Below, in pieces: positions 24,554 through 33,371 of a stretch of DNA of 64,000 nt. Numbering within the stretch: the first letter of the stretch is position 1; every line of letters starts with the position of its first letter. Source of the DNA: Vulcanimicrobiota bacterium. Lineage in GTDB: Bacteria > Vulcanimicrobiota > Vulcanimicrobiia > Vulcanimicrobiales > Vulcanimicrobiaceae. The notes beneath the pieces are model-generated. The model saw only the letters and a list, made by a program, of their open reading frames with translations, was not told where the DNA came from and made no database searches. The stretch is taken from the NCBI GenBank assembly GCA_013036095.1, contig JAAXCW010000003.1, forward strand, positions 248,001 to 312,000. The letters run 5' to 3'. The position numbers were made by a program, and so were the translations under genes.

Positions 24554-25338
24554 AGATCGTCGTAACCGTAAAGCTCGTGCCGGATCCGAATGCCGCCCGC
24601 CGCATCGATCCGGCGACAAAGCGTTTGGTGCGAGGGGGCGAAACCGCGCTCAACCCATTCGACGAATACGCAATCGAAGCTGCTCTTCAATTAAAAGAGA
24701 GGCTCGGCGCGGATACCACAGTCACCGTTTTCACGATGGCGACCGAGAGCATGAAAGAGTCGCTGCGCAAAGCGCTTGCGATGGGCGCCGACGACGCCGT
24801 CATGCTGAGCGATCCCACGCTGGAAGGCGGCGACGTTTCAGTTACGTCGTACGTCATGGCGCAAGCGCTCAAGAAAACGGGGTTCGATCTGATTCTTTCG
24901 GGCGCGCTCTCCGACGACGGCAACACCGGGGGCGTGCCCGGCGCGCTGGCTGAATATTTAGGCGTGCCTGGGCTCACGAACGTGCGGAAGATCGAAGAGA
25001 TCGGCAACGGCCGCATGAAAGCGCAGCGCGAAACCGATAGCGGCTACCAAGTCGTGTCCGGTCCGTTGCCGGCGCTGGTCACGGTGACGATGGCCGTCGG
25101 CGAGCCGCGGTACGCATCGCTCAAAGGCATCATGGGCGCCAAGAAAAAGACGATCTCGATGCTTTCCGCCGCCGATTGCGGCATCGATCGCCCGGTCGGC
25201 ACCGACGGCGCAAAATTGGAAGTCGTCGCGATCGCCGCGCCCAAGGCGCGCGAAAAAGCGAAGATCGTCGAGGCCGCCGACGGCGCCACCGGCGCGCAAG
25301 CTATTTTCGATTTTCTGCGCGAACGGAAACTCGTCTGA
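24550..25338 (+). CDS. etfB: Electron transfer flavoprotein subunit beta
   Basis: 262 aa from GTG 24550, with GGAGGT 11 nt upstream. Family features: KIVVTVKLVPDPNAARRIDP at the N-terminus, ALNPFDEYAIEAALQLKE, and GALSDDGNTGGVPGALAEYL with PALVTVTMAVGEPRYASLKG. EtfB binds AMP and, with EtfA, shuttles electrons from acyl-CoA dehydrogenases to the quinone pool. Its TGA overlaps the etfA ATG by one base. Confidence 0.96.
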   Translation: MKIVVTVKLVPDPNAARRIDPATKRLVRGGETALNPFDEYAIEAALQLKERLGADTTVTVFTMATESMKESLRKALAMGADDAVMLSDPTLEGGDVSVTSYVMAQALKKTGFDLILSGALSDDGNTGGVPGALAEYLGVPGLTNVRKIEEIGNGRMKAQRETDSGYQVVSGPLPALVTVTMAVGEPRYASLKGIMGAKKKTISMLSAADCGIDRPVGTDGAKLEVVAIAAPKAREKAKIVEAADGATGAQAIFDFLRERKLV

Positions 25339-26324
25339 TGCGCGCTGTGATCGTCTTCGTCGAGCACAACGGCGGACAAACGCGCAAAGTTACGTTCGAG
25401 CTCGCGGCTGAGGCACGCCGGCTGGCAGATGCGCTCGGCGGAAAGGCGTATGCGCTTGTTGCGGGTTCAGGATCGGACGCGGTCGCGAAGCAATTGCAAA
25501 ACCATCCGCTCGACAAGATCTTTCACACCGAAGACGCCGACGTCGACAAGTTTCTGCTCGATCCGGTCGTCGATTATTTGGAAGCCGTCGCAAGAACAAC
25601 CGGGCCTGCAGCGATCTTGGTGCCGAACACCATGCTGGGGCGCGACGTCGCCGGCCGCATCGCAGCGCGATTGGATGCGGGCTTAGCCTCGGACGTCACC
25701 GAGCTGCGCGTCGAAGACGGGCGCGTGCATTGCATCGCGCCGAAACTGCAAGGCTCAACGATCACGACGTGCGCCTTCAAAACCGCAGACTACGGCGTTA
25801 TTACCATTAGGCCTAACGCCTTTGCCGCGCATCCGCAAGTGACCGGCGCGGAGCTGGTGCCGCTCGAAAAGCCGGCCGTCAAAACCTACGGTATGGCCGT
25901 CGAGAGCAATGTTGAAGAGGCGAGCGCAGAAATCGGCCTCGAAGAGGCCGCGGTAGTTGTCAGCGGCGGCCGCGGACTCGGCGGGTCCGAGCCATTCGAG
26001 ACCCTCCTGAAACCGCTGGCGGAGGCGTTAGGCGGCGCGGTCGGCGCCTCACGCGCGGCGGCCGATGCCGGGTGGGTGCCCTATAGCCTCCAGATTGGGC
26101 AGACCGGCAAGATCGTCAGCCCTCAACTCTACATCGCCGTAGGCATTTCCGGCGCTATCCAGCATAAAGTCGGAATGCAGACCGCCGGGACGATCGTGGC
26201 GATCAACCGGGACGGCACCGTACCGATTGGCGAAACCGCGGATTTGCTGGTGGTCGGCGATCTTTTTCAAATCGTTCCCGCGCTCACGAAGCTGGTCCAA
26301 GCGGCTAAGGCCGCGCATGCGTGA
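25338..26324 (+). CDS. etfA: Electron transfer flavoprotein subunit alpha
   Basis: 328 aa from ATG 25338 (TGATG junction with etfB); a longer open frame upstream is the shadow of etfB. The FAD domain is clear: VVSGGRGLGGSEPFETLLKP, then GASRAAADAGWVP, QIGQTGKIVSPQLYIAVGIS, and AIQHKVGMQTAGTIVAINRD. Together with EtfB it forms the heterodimeric FAD-carrying electron carrier. Confidence 0.96.
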   Translation: MRAVIVFVEHNGGQTRKVTFELAAEARRLADALGGKAYALVAGSGSDAVAKQLQNHPLDKIFHTEDADVDKFLLDPVVDYLEAVARTTGPAAILVPNTMLGRDVAGRIAARLDAGLASDVTELRVEDGRVHCIAPKLQGSTITTCAFKTADYGVITIRPNAFAAHPQVTGAELVPLEKPAVKTYGMAVESNVEEASAEIGLEEAAVVVSGGRGLGGSEPFETLLKPLAEALGGAVGASRAAADAGWVPYSLQIGQTGKIVSPQLYIAVGISGAIQHKVGMQTAGTIVAINRDGTVPIGETADLLVVGDLFQIVPALTKLVQAAKAAHA

Positions 26325-26377
26325 CGTTCGCCTCCCTTGGGCCGTTAACACCGTAGCATTTCGATAAGGACGAAGAC

Positions 26378-27913
26378 TTGAAACGTTTCCTATTGCTCGC
26401 CTCGTTCGCAGCCGCACTCGGTTCGGCGCTTGCTTTCTCCGGTACGCCGGCGCACGCAACGTTGATTGCTGCTCGCGCGACCGCTACGCCCTCTCCCACG
26501 CCGGCTCCGTTGCCTACGGCTTCACCCGAGCCGCCTCAGATCGCGATCCCTCGTCTCCAGGCCCGGCTGAAAGCGAATCCCAACGATCGCGACGCGATGA
26601 TCGAACTGGCCGGTCAGTTCCTTGGATTGGGTTCTCCACAAGCAGCGCAAGCCGCGGTGCAACTGACGCAACACGTCATGCAGCTGGGCACGAAAACCGC
26701 GCAGGTCTATTTCCTCGACGGTTCGGGACAACTCGCTTTGGGCAATCTCGGTCCCGCGACGGCGGACTTTGAAGCCGCTTCCAATCTCGAGCCGACCAAT
26801 CTCGCCGTGCTCGGACAGCTCGCGCAGTTGTATCTGCAGTCGAAGCCGCCGCGCTCCGCCGATGCCGAGCGCATTGCCAACCGCGCGGTAACGTTTAATA
26901 AGACCGAGCCGCGCGCCTACGTCACGCTGGGCGCGGTGCTAGCCGCGGAACAGAAATGGGACGAGGCGCGCAAGCAATTCGAGCAGGCCTATGTTCTCGA
27001 TCCGAAAGATATCAGTCCGCTGATTCAAGAAGCGCAAACGTGGGTGGCCCAAAATACGCTGCCCAACGCGCTCACGGCGATCGACCGCGCGATTTCGCTG
27101 GATCCAAAAAACGTTCGTGCGCTGATCTTTCGCGCCGGCGTGCTTGCCAAGCAAAACAACATCGCAGCATCGGCTCAGGGCTTCGACGACGCGATCGCCG
27201 CCTCGACCAGCGATTACGAGAAGGCGACGATCGTCGTGCAGAAAGCGCTGATGTATGCGACGGCAAAACAGCCCTCGCAAGCGCAAGGCGTCTACGAAGC
27301 GGGCTTCCGGCAGTACCCTGCCATTTCGAGCCTGCACACCGCCTACGGCGAATATTGGATGGCAAACCGCCAGCCGGGCCGCGCCGAGCAGCAGTTCTTG
27401 CAAGCCGTGCGCATCGACAAGAACGACACGAGCGCGCTGATCGATCTCGCGCAGCTGAAGATGGGGCAAGGCAAACCGGCCGACGCGGCGCGTTATCTCA
27501 AACAGCTCGCCGAGGTCGCCCCGAGCGGCCAAACGTTCGCGCTGCTCGGGCAAGCCTACGTGTCAAGCCACCAGTACGCGTTAGCGCGGGCGGCATGCTT
27601 GCAGTCGTTCCAGATGGTGCGCAACCCGGATACGCTTGCATGCATCGCGGGCTCGGATTACAGCATGAAAAACTATAAAGAATCCGCACAGCTCTTTACG
27701 ATTCTCGATACGCAGCTGCGGGGCTACATCGATCAGCATCCGGACTATCTGTACATGATGGGCGTTTCGTACACCAACACGAAGCAGCCGGCAAAAGGCT
27801 GCAAAGCGTATACCCGGCTTCTGAAGATGATGAAAAAGAGTACCGTGCAGTATAAAAAGATAGCAGCGACATCGGCTCAAGTCTGCACCCCGGCAGCCAC
27901 GAAGAAACACTAG
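26378..27913 (+). CDS. Exported TPR-repeat protein
   Basis: 511 aa from TTG 26378 (AAGGA upstream). Signal peptide to about Ala27, a Pro/Thr-rich linker, then about ten degenerate TPR units (for example PRAYVTLGAVLAAEQKWDEA, FALLGQAYVSSHQYALARAA) to the end. TPR arrays are protein-binding scaffolds, often for envelope complexes. Partner unknown. Ends 5 nt before the deacetylase gene. Confidence 0.85.
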   Translation: MKRFLLLASFAAALGSALAFSGTPAHATLIAARATATPSPTPAPLPTASPEPPQIAIPRLQARLKANPNDRDAMIELAGQFLGLGSPQAAQAAVQLTQHVMQLGTKTAQVYFLDGSGQLALGNLGPATADFEAASNLEPTNLAVLGQLAQLYLQSKPPRSADAERIANRAVTFNKTEPRAYVTLGAVLAAEQKWDEARKQFEQAYVLDPKDISPLIQEAQTWVAQNTLPNALTAIDRAISLDPKNVRALIFRAGVLAKQNNIAASAQGFDDAIAASTSDYEKATIVVQKALMYATAKQPSQAQGVYEAGFRQYPAISSLHTAYGEYWMANRQPGRAEQQFLQAVRIDKNDTSALIDLAQLKMGQGKPADAARYLKQLAEVAPSGQTFALLGQAYVSSHQYALARAACLQSFQMVRNPDTLACIAGSDYSMKNYKESAQLFTILDTQLRGYIDQHPDYLYMMGVSYTNTKQPAKGCKAYTRLLKMMKKSTVQYKKIAATSAQVCTPAATKKH

Positions 27914-27918
27914 ATGGC

Positions 27919-28933
27919 TTGAGAATCGTCTACGACGAACTCTACGGCGACCACTTACGCGGCGTTCCCCATCCGGAATCGCCGGGCCGCGTTGAAGCGG
28001 TCGCCGATTTCTTGCGCCGCAGCGGCAAATTCGAAAATGTCATAACGCCTCGCGATGCTACCGCCATCGAGATCGAACGCATCCACGCGCCCGGGTACGT
28101 CGATCTCGTGCGCGCCGAAGCTGCGAGCATGGCGGATTTCGCGGGTTATCTTTCCACCGGTGATACAGTCGTCGACGTCCGTTCTTTCGATGTTGCGCGC
28201 AGAGCTGCCGGCGGCGCCGTCGTCGCGATGGAAACGGCGATGCACGAAGGAGCTAGCGCTTTTGCGGTCGTGCGGCCGCCCGGCCACCACGCCGAAGCGC
28301 GGCGCGGCATGGGGTTTTGCGTCTTCAACAACGCGGCTATCGCAGCGCGCGCGGCGCAGGCACAATTCGGAGTGCGCACGCTGATCGTCGATTTCGATTA
28401 TCACCACGGCAACGGAACGCAAGCCGTCAGCGGCGACGGAGTCTCATACGTTTCGGCGCATGCATATCCCGCGTATCCGGGAACAGGCGGCCCGGACGAA
28501 AGCTACACACTCCCGAAACACGACGCGATCGTCAATGTGCCGCTCCCGCCGCACGATTTTGGAACCGAAGCGTTCGTCCGCGCTCTGGGAACGGTTACTT
28601 CCCGCGACTGCCGCGCGCGTGCGGCCCGACCTGCTCATTGTCAGCGCAGGGTTCGATTACGTCAGGGGCGATCCGGCCGGCGATCTCGGCGTCGAGGTTG
28701 AAGCCGCATCGCATCTCGGTGCGCTCATCGAGCGCGTAGCGAACGAGTATTGCGGCGGACGCGTCGCTTACGTCTTGGAGGGCGGCTACGATCTGGATGC
28801 GCTTTCGCGTTCGGTGCACGCGATCATCGAAGCGCACGATGCGCCGCAGACGCGCGAGCCGAGCGGCGCGGAAGGTTCCGCGATTCCCGGACCGCAGCGC
28901 GAACTGCTCGAAACGATCGAAGCGTTAGACTGA
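27919..28933 (+). CDS. Histone-deacetylase-family amidohydrolase (probable one-base frameshift)
   Basis: Class II HDAC/AcuC/acetylpolyamine amidohydrolase family: zinc-site motifs RPPGHHAEARRGMGFCVFNN and VDFDYHHGNGTQ, then SAHAYPAYPGTGGPDE. The frame from TTG 27919 runs out of family sequence after FVRAL near 28590; the rest (LLPATAARVRPDLLIVSAGF and the late VLEGGYDLDALSRSV) continues one frame over to 28933. Deleting one G at GGG 28587-28589 gives FVRALERLLPA, the expected family sequence. Removes acetyl groups from lysine or polyamines. Confidence 0.8.
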
Positions 28934-29919
28934 GGATCCGATGCGTGTCAGCTCGGCCAGCGTGAGTTCGCCGACGAGCGCAAAATGCAAATTTCCGTCG
29001 GTCCAAGCGAGCAGTGTGGTCGAACCATCACGCACGTACTCGGCGTCGCGCGATTGAAGTTTCGTCGCGTGAACCGTGTAGCGGCTCATGTCGACCGCGG
29101 CCCCGCGCGCGTTCTCAAAAAGCGACACCGTGCGCAGTCCGTCCGAGTAGAGCAGATGCAGCGTACGTACGCCTTTGACGTCGTGCAGCTCGCCGGCGAC
29201 CGGTAGGAACCCTTCGGGCAAGTATTTGGGCCCGAGCGCGCGGAAGCCGGCCGTTTTGACCAAGCCCTTCAGATCGTTTGATGGCAGGCCTTCGTCTTGA
29301 CCGCGCACCTGCGTGAAACCGGTCGGCACTTCAAAGGTCTGTTGCGGAATTGCAGACGTGAACCGTATTTGTTCGAACCGCATCTGGCTCGTGACCGAGC
29401 CGGTGGCGCCGAAGCGGTCCCGTTCCAGCACGAGCTTGGTTTCTGAGTCGAGCGAAAGCCGGATGACCGTCTCTCCCGTGTATTTGTTTACGAGAATCAC
29501 TTGATACGCTCGGCGGCCGGCCACGCTCGTGTCGGGGGCCATCACGGCATTATAGTTGCGCAGCAACAAGCCGAAGTTGTCGTCGAAGGCGACCTGGTCG
29601 TCGAGTGCGTCGTTGCGTGCCACGACGATCCGGTTGCGGTGCACGTCGACGTCGTACTCCATCGTGCCGCGGCCGATGATCGAATCGCCGTAGAGCGATT
29701 CAGGGGCCAGATACCAGCGGCGGGTCTTGTCGGGCGCGCGGTGTTCGACGCGGAAAAGCACGGCGTCGGCGCGGTTGGTTCCGAAATCGACGCTCTGAAT
29801 CTGTCCGATGTACGAGATCTTGCTGTACGCCTCGACGGCCTGCCGCAAGAGCTGCGCAGGATCGTTGCGCTGCGCCGATCCGAGCAGGAGCGTGCCGGTC
29901 AGCGCGAGCGCGAACGCAC
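28925..29919 (-). CDS. RseB/MucB-like sigma-factor regulatory protein, exported
   Basis: The clear part (28925-29848, ~307 aa) has the RseB-type N-terminal LolA-like domain (YIGQIQSVDFGTNRADAVLF, then strands and PTGFTQVRGQDEG) and the smaller C-terminal domain (PKYLPEGFLPVAGELHD). The frame upstream encodes a signal peptide (FALALTGTLLLGSAQ), but no ATG, GTG or TTG stands in that frame. GTG 29919, 5 nt after the anti-sigma stop, would fit if one T is restored at 29913-29914. Its place downstream of sigma and anti-sigma matches the rpoE-rseA-rseB layout. Confidence 0.75.
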
Positions 29920-29924
29920 GCGGG

Positions 29925-30440
29925 TTATGGATTGGCGTCCGCCGTGTAAGATGCTGCTAGTGCAACCGCGCCCGGCGCTCTTAGCCTCGACGATTCGAGA
30001 TCGGCGGCGCTGGCCGTCGCGCGGTCGCTGAACGGTACCGTGCTCTGGAGTGCGGCGTGGTCTTGTAAATAGTAACCGGCATCGATCGGTGCGGCGCCGT
30101 GCGGTCCGAGATAGGACGTTCCGAAATATGCCGCGAGAGCCAGAGCAGCCGCAACCGGAAGTGAGACCGCCGGCCGCAGCCAGTTCGCCCACGTGCCCCA
30201 CGGCGACGGACGAGCGGCGCGAATGCGTTCCCAAATCTCGGCTTTGACCGATGACGGCAGCTCGCGCGTATCCGAGGCGGCAAAAGATCGCACTAAATCG
30301 GTCAATGCCAGCTCGGCGTCGTATTCCGCGCGGCATCCGGAGCAGGCTTCGAGGTGCGCGTAAACGCGCGCGTCTTCTTCGGGACCCAGCCCTGCATGCA
30401 TGTAGTCGATTAATATTTGGTTGTTCAGATGCTCGGTCAT
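29925..30440 (-). CDS. Zinc-finger-type anti-sigma factor, single-pass
   Basis: 171 aa from ATG 30440, which overlaps the sigma stop (ATGA); a longer upstream frame is a shadow. The zinc-binding anti-sigma motif is seen as H-x3-C-x2-C (YAHLEACSGCRAEYDAELAL). One membrane helix (PAVSLPVAAALALAAYFGTS, about 97-116) separates it from a periplasmic tail. It would hold the ECF sigma factor at the membrane until stress. Confidence 0.88.
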   Translation of the reverse strand: MTEHLNNQILIDYMHAGLGPEEDARVYAHLEACSGCRAEYDAELALTDLVRSFAASDTRELPSSVKAEIWERIRAARPSPWGTWANWLRPAVSLPVAAALALAAYFGTSYLGPHGAAPIDAGYYLQDHAALQSTVPFSDRATASAADLESSRLRAPGAVALAASYTADANP

Positions 30441-31009
30441 GATTTCTGTTGCTCCATTTGTCTCTGTACGAGTCTGCGAAGTAGCGCCCGGGCACGGTGG
30501 AGTCTCGAACGGACCGTCCCTATCGAGCACCCCATGATTTCGGCGATTTCCTGATAGCTGTACTCCTCGATATCCGCAAGGACGATCACCTGGCGCTGGT
30601 CTCCCGAGAGCTGCTCGAGCGACCGCGCAAGCGGTTCGCTCAGTTGGCCCTCGACATACTCCTCGATCGGCGACACGGCCAGGGGGCGTTCCCCTGCGAA
30701 TTCCTGAGGGGCGTTGTCCTCGGGAATCTCTTCCTGATAACGTCCCTTTCGGCGGCGAAGTTCGTCCCGGTGAAGATTCGTGACGATCCGGTAGATCCAC
30801 GATAGAAACGAAGTCCCGGGCTGAAATGACCGCCAGGCCCGGTAGACCCGGATAAAGGCCTCCTGGGTCAAATCACGGGCGTCAGCCTCGTTATGGGTTA
30901 GCCGGTAGGCGAAGTTATACGTCGCCTTGCCGTATTGCTCGATCGCCCGCTCGAGAAAGGCCGACTGTTCCGGGGTCGGCGGCGCAACCGGTTTTCTCGG
31001 GACTCCCAT
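30437..31009 (-). CDS. ECF RNA polymerase sigma factor (RpoE-like)
   Basis: 190 aa. Sigma-2: TYNFAYRLTHNEADARDLTQ, FIRVYRAWRSFQPGTSFLSW; sigma-4: LSGDQRQVIVLADIEEYSYQ, EIAEIMGCSIGTVRSRLHRA. The linker is long and acidic. Encoded with its anti-sigma and an RseB-like protein, so it is an envelope-stress-type regulator. Target promoters cannot be told here. Confidence 0.93.
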   Translation of the reverse strand: MGVPRKPVAPPTPEQSAFLERAIEQYGKATYNFAYRLTHNEADARDLTQEAFIRVYRAWRSFQPGTSFLSWIYRIVTNLHRDELRRRKGRYQEEIPEDNAPQEFAGERPLAVSPIEEYVEGQLSEPLARSLEQLSGDQRQVIVLADIEEYSYQEIAEIMGCSIGTVRSRLHRARALLRRLVQRQMEQQKS

Positions 31010-31131
31010 CGTGCCTCGTTTTACCCGTACGCTTGCTTTAGGCCCTGTGCAGGCGGTGGCAGGCTGGCGCTTGTCCGGGCCACGCGCTTCACGCTGGGTA
31101 CCTTCTTAGATGCCATGACGCGAGAGACGAT

Positions 31132-32013
31132 ATGCGAGTGATTCGAGCGGAACAGCTCACCCGGTCCGGGGACACGTCGCACGCGGAACTCGCGCGGCAA
31201 TGTGTCTATTCCGCGCGCTGTGAAATCGCCGGCGTCGTTATGGAGTTGCGCACCGACATCGCGCAAGTCGCTCATCTCTTCGGTCTGCGTTACGCCGATC
31301 ACGCTACCGAGCGCGAACCCGATTTTCGTTATTACGTCTCGACCGCGCGCGCGGGTTACGCGTTCTGGTCCGACCACGCGCCATCGTGGCGCTGGACGCA
31401 GGGGCCGCTGCCGGCGGACGCGATCGTTTTTTTGGCCGACGCCGTGATCGTTTCGGCCGTGATCCGCTATGATTCCGAGATCGCATCGATACATGCCGCC
31501 GCCTTGGAATTCCAAGGCGCAGCGATTGCGATCGCCGGTAATTCCAGCTCGGCGAAGACGAGCGCCATGCTCGCGTGCGTGCGCCGCGGCATGCGCGTCT
31601 ATTCCGACGAGCGCGCGCTGATTCGCGGAACGACGGTGTATCCGTTCTTGCGGCGCTCCTCGGTGCGGGCTGCCGGCGCGCGGCTGCTGCTGGCCGACCG
31701 CGATGCAGCGCTCGATCCGCCCGAGCTCTCGCTGAAAACATGTTTCGGACCCGAGGCTGTCGCCGAGCCGCGTCCGCTGGGTGCGCTCTTCGTGATTGCG
31801 GGCTCGGGTGGTTCCGCTTCGCTCGAACATATCGACGCGGCGGCGGCTCTGCCGGCGATAACGCGCTGGTTCGACGCGCGCGGCGATCTGATGGACCGCG
31901 TCACCTGCGCCATCGCGCTGCTGCGGCGCGTGCACTGTTTCCGGCTTGTGCTGGGCACGCCCGACGAAACGGCCGTCGCAATTGCATATGCCGTGACGAT
32001 GCTGGCGCAATGA
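31132..32013 (+). CDS. HprK-like P-loop protein
   Basis: 293 aa. The C-terminal half looks like the HPr kinase nucleotide-binding domain: SIHAAALEFQGAAIAIAGNS then SSAKTSAMLACVRRGMRVYS, with a Walker-A-like GNSSSAKT and a downstream SDERALI for the usual SDD. Bacterial HprK-like proteins of this kind phosphorylate serines or act in peptide modification clusters. The Walker A Ser-Gly is replaced by Ser-Ser-Ala but Lys and Thr remain. ATGA-overlaps the next small membrane gene. Confidence 0.7.
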   Translation: MRVIRAEQLTRSGDTSHAELARQCVYSARCEIAGVVMELRTDIAQVAHLFGLRYADHATEREPDFRYYVSTARAGYAFWSDHAPSWRWTQGPLPADAIVFLADAVIVSAVIRYDSEIASIHAAALEFQGAAIAIAGNSSSAKTSAMLACVRRGMRVYSDERALIRGTTVYPFLRRSSVRAAGARLLLADRDAALDPPELSLKTCFGPEAVAEPRPLGALFVIAGSGGSASLEHIDAAAALPAITRWFDARGDLMDRVTCAIALLRRVHCFRLVLGTPDETAVAIAYAVTMLAQ

Positions 32014-32303
32014 AAAACATCCGGGCGCGCTTTCTCTTCATGGTGGTCGGCGCCGCGGACGTGACGATCGTCCTCGGCGGGATACCTCTGCTGCGCGATA
32101 CGTATCTGGCGCTCGAGCAACGCGCCGGTGACGTTCCGCTGCTCTTGCAACTCCTCGTTGCCAATCTGTCTCTGATGCTGCTCGTGGTCGCCGCGACGTT
32201 CGCCTGCGGAATGCTGAGTGTGCGCGCCGTGACCGCCTTCAGGTATTCCCCCAGATCTTCCGCACAACCCATCCGAGCGTTACAAACGAGATACCGGCGA
32301 TAA
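32010..32303 (+). CDS. Small two-helix membrane protein
   Basis: 97 aa from ATG 32010 (overlapping the previous stop). Two hydrophobic segments (FLFMVVGAADVTIVLGGIPL and LLVANLSLMLLVVAATFACG) span residues ~8-27 and ~48-67. Not recognised. Its 3' end overlaps the convergent SCO gene by 65 nt, unusual but the hydrophobic part lies outside the overlap. Confidence 0.55.
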   Translation: MKNIRARFLFMVVGAADVTIVLGGIPLLRDTYLALEQRAGDVPLLLQLLVANLSLMLLVVAATFACGMLSVRAVTAFRYSPRSSAQPIRALQTRYRR

Positions 32304-33270
32304 TTAAAAACAAGACCGTCTCGAGCGCAACGATTCCGGCAAACTGATTTCCGCCGCAGAGCGCGGTGACGCCCGCGACCAGCCACAATTGAAAGCGCCC
32401 GAACGGACTGCTCGCCATGCCCGCGAGGTGCTGGGCCTGCGCGGCAACGGAGCCCGGCGTGAAACCGGCCGTCTGCAAGATCTGCGCGATCCGTCCCTCG
32501 GGCGAAGCTAAGAAAACCTTGTCGCTGTGAATGAAGGTGGCATCGCCGTTTTGCAGCGACGTGATGCCGAATTGGTCGAGCAACGTGGCAATGTCGTGCG
32601 GCTGCCCCGTCAGGACGGAGATCGACTCCGGATTCATTCGGAATTGGCGCGCGTAGCGCGCGATGACGAAAGGGGAATCGTACATCGGGTCGATCGTGAT
32701 CAAATAGAGATGAAAGCGGCTCGTATCGAGCTGTTTCTTCATCTCCACAAACTTTGCGGCGATAAGCGGGCATTCGTCTCTGCATCGCGTGAAGATGAAG
32801 CTCGTCAGCGATACGCCGTGAAACGCCGCTAGGTCTACGAGTCGCTCTCGCTGATCGACCAGCTGCGTGTGCGGCAGCTTCGAGCCGATATCCAGCGCGA
32901 TCACTTTTCCGGTTTGCGGGATGCCAGGCACAAACGGCCCGGCCAGTGCGGCGTCGTACAGGCGCCACGGCCGCGTCCGCTCGTCGACGAACCCGTCGAT
33001 GCCGGCGCCGGCGCTCAGAATCAGCTGCGGCTCGATCCGGTACGCGCGTGTCGCCGAAGGCAGCATTCCGGTTACGGCTTCGTTCCGCACAATCGCGGTA
33101 TTTTTCGAGGTAACGGCCAGCACGGTTCCGTGTACCGGGATAATTTGCGCTTGAGTTGCGGCCGACGCGTTCCTGGCTACGAACAAAAACAGAATGAATA
33201 AAATTGTCAGGGATATGGCTTTCTGCTGAAATCTGCAACTTTTTCGAGCACGACAGGATGTCGTCTTCAA
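32239..33270 (-). CDS. SCO1/SenC-family copper-binding protein with extra domain
   Basis: 343 aa from TTG 33270, the only plausible start before the signal peptide (ISLTILFILFLFVARNASA); a longer open frame upstream is not coding. The thioredoxin-fold core shows the SCO CxxxC site (FIFTRCRDECPLIAAKF) and a later His (TFIHSDKVF). Unlike most SCO proteins it has an N-terminal ~90-residue extension and two C-terminal membrane helices. SCO proteins deliver copper to CuA of cytochrome oxidase or act as thiol reductases. It lies after an inverted repeat at the end of the metal/cytochrome cluster. Confidence 0.85.
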   Translation of the reverse strand: MKTTSCRARKSCRFQQKAISLTILFILFLFVARNASAATQAQIIPVHGTVLAVTSKNTAIVRNEAVTGMLPSATRAYRIEPQLILSAGAGIDGFVDERTRPWRLYDAALAGPFVPGIPQTGKVIALDIGSKLPHTQLVDQRERLVDLAAFHGVSLTSFIFTRCRDECPLIAAKFVEMKKQLDTSRFHLYLITIDPMYDSPFVIARYARQFRMNPESISVLTGQPHDIATLLDQFGITSLQNGDATFIHSDKVFLASPEGRIAQILQTAGFTPGSVAAQAQHLAGMASSPFGRFQLWLVAGVTALCGGNQFAGIVALETVLFLIIAGISFVTLGWVVRKIWGNT

Positions 33271-33300
33271 AACTTTGTTATCTCGAAAAAGTGCCGAAGC

Positions 33301-33328
33301 CGCGAAATTACATGGACGTAATTTCGCG
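33301..33328. repeat. Perfect 11-bp inverted repeat upstream of the SCO gene
   Basis: CGCGAAATTAC-ATGGAC-GTAATTTCGCG, 11-bp arms and 6-nt loop, between the end of the His-rich gene (33372) and the start of the SCO gene (33270). Could be a transcription-factor operator or part of a terminator; there is no tight T-run. Confidence 0.6.
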
Positions 33329-33371
33329 AGCGGTTTCAGCGGGAAGCCATGTCCCGGACGAGACATAAGCC

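Noticed and set aside
31901-33238. 445-codon minus-strand frame overlapping the SCO gene
   Set aside because: Out of frame with SCO, which has clear motifs; composition Arg-rich.
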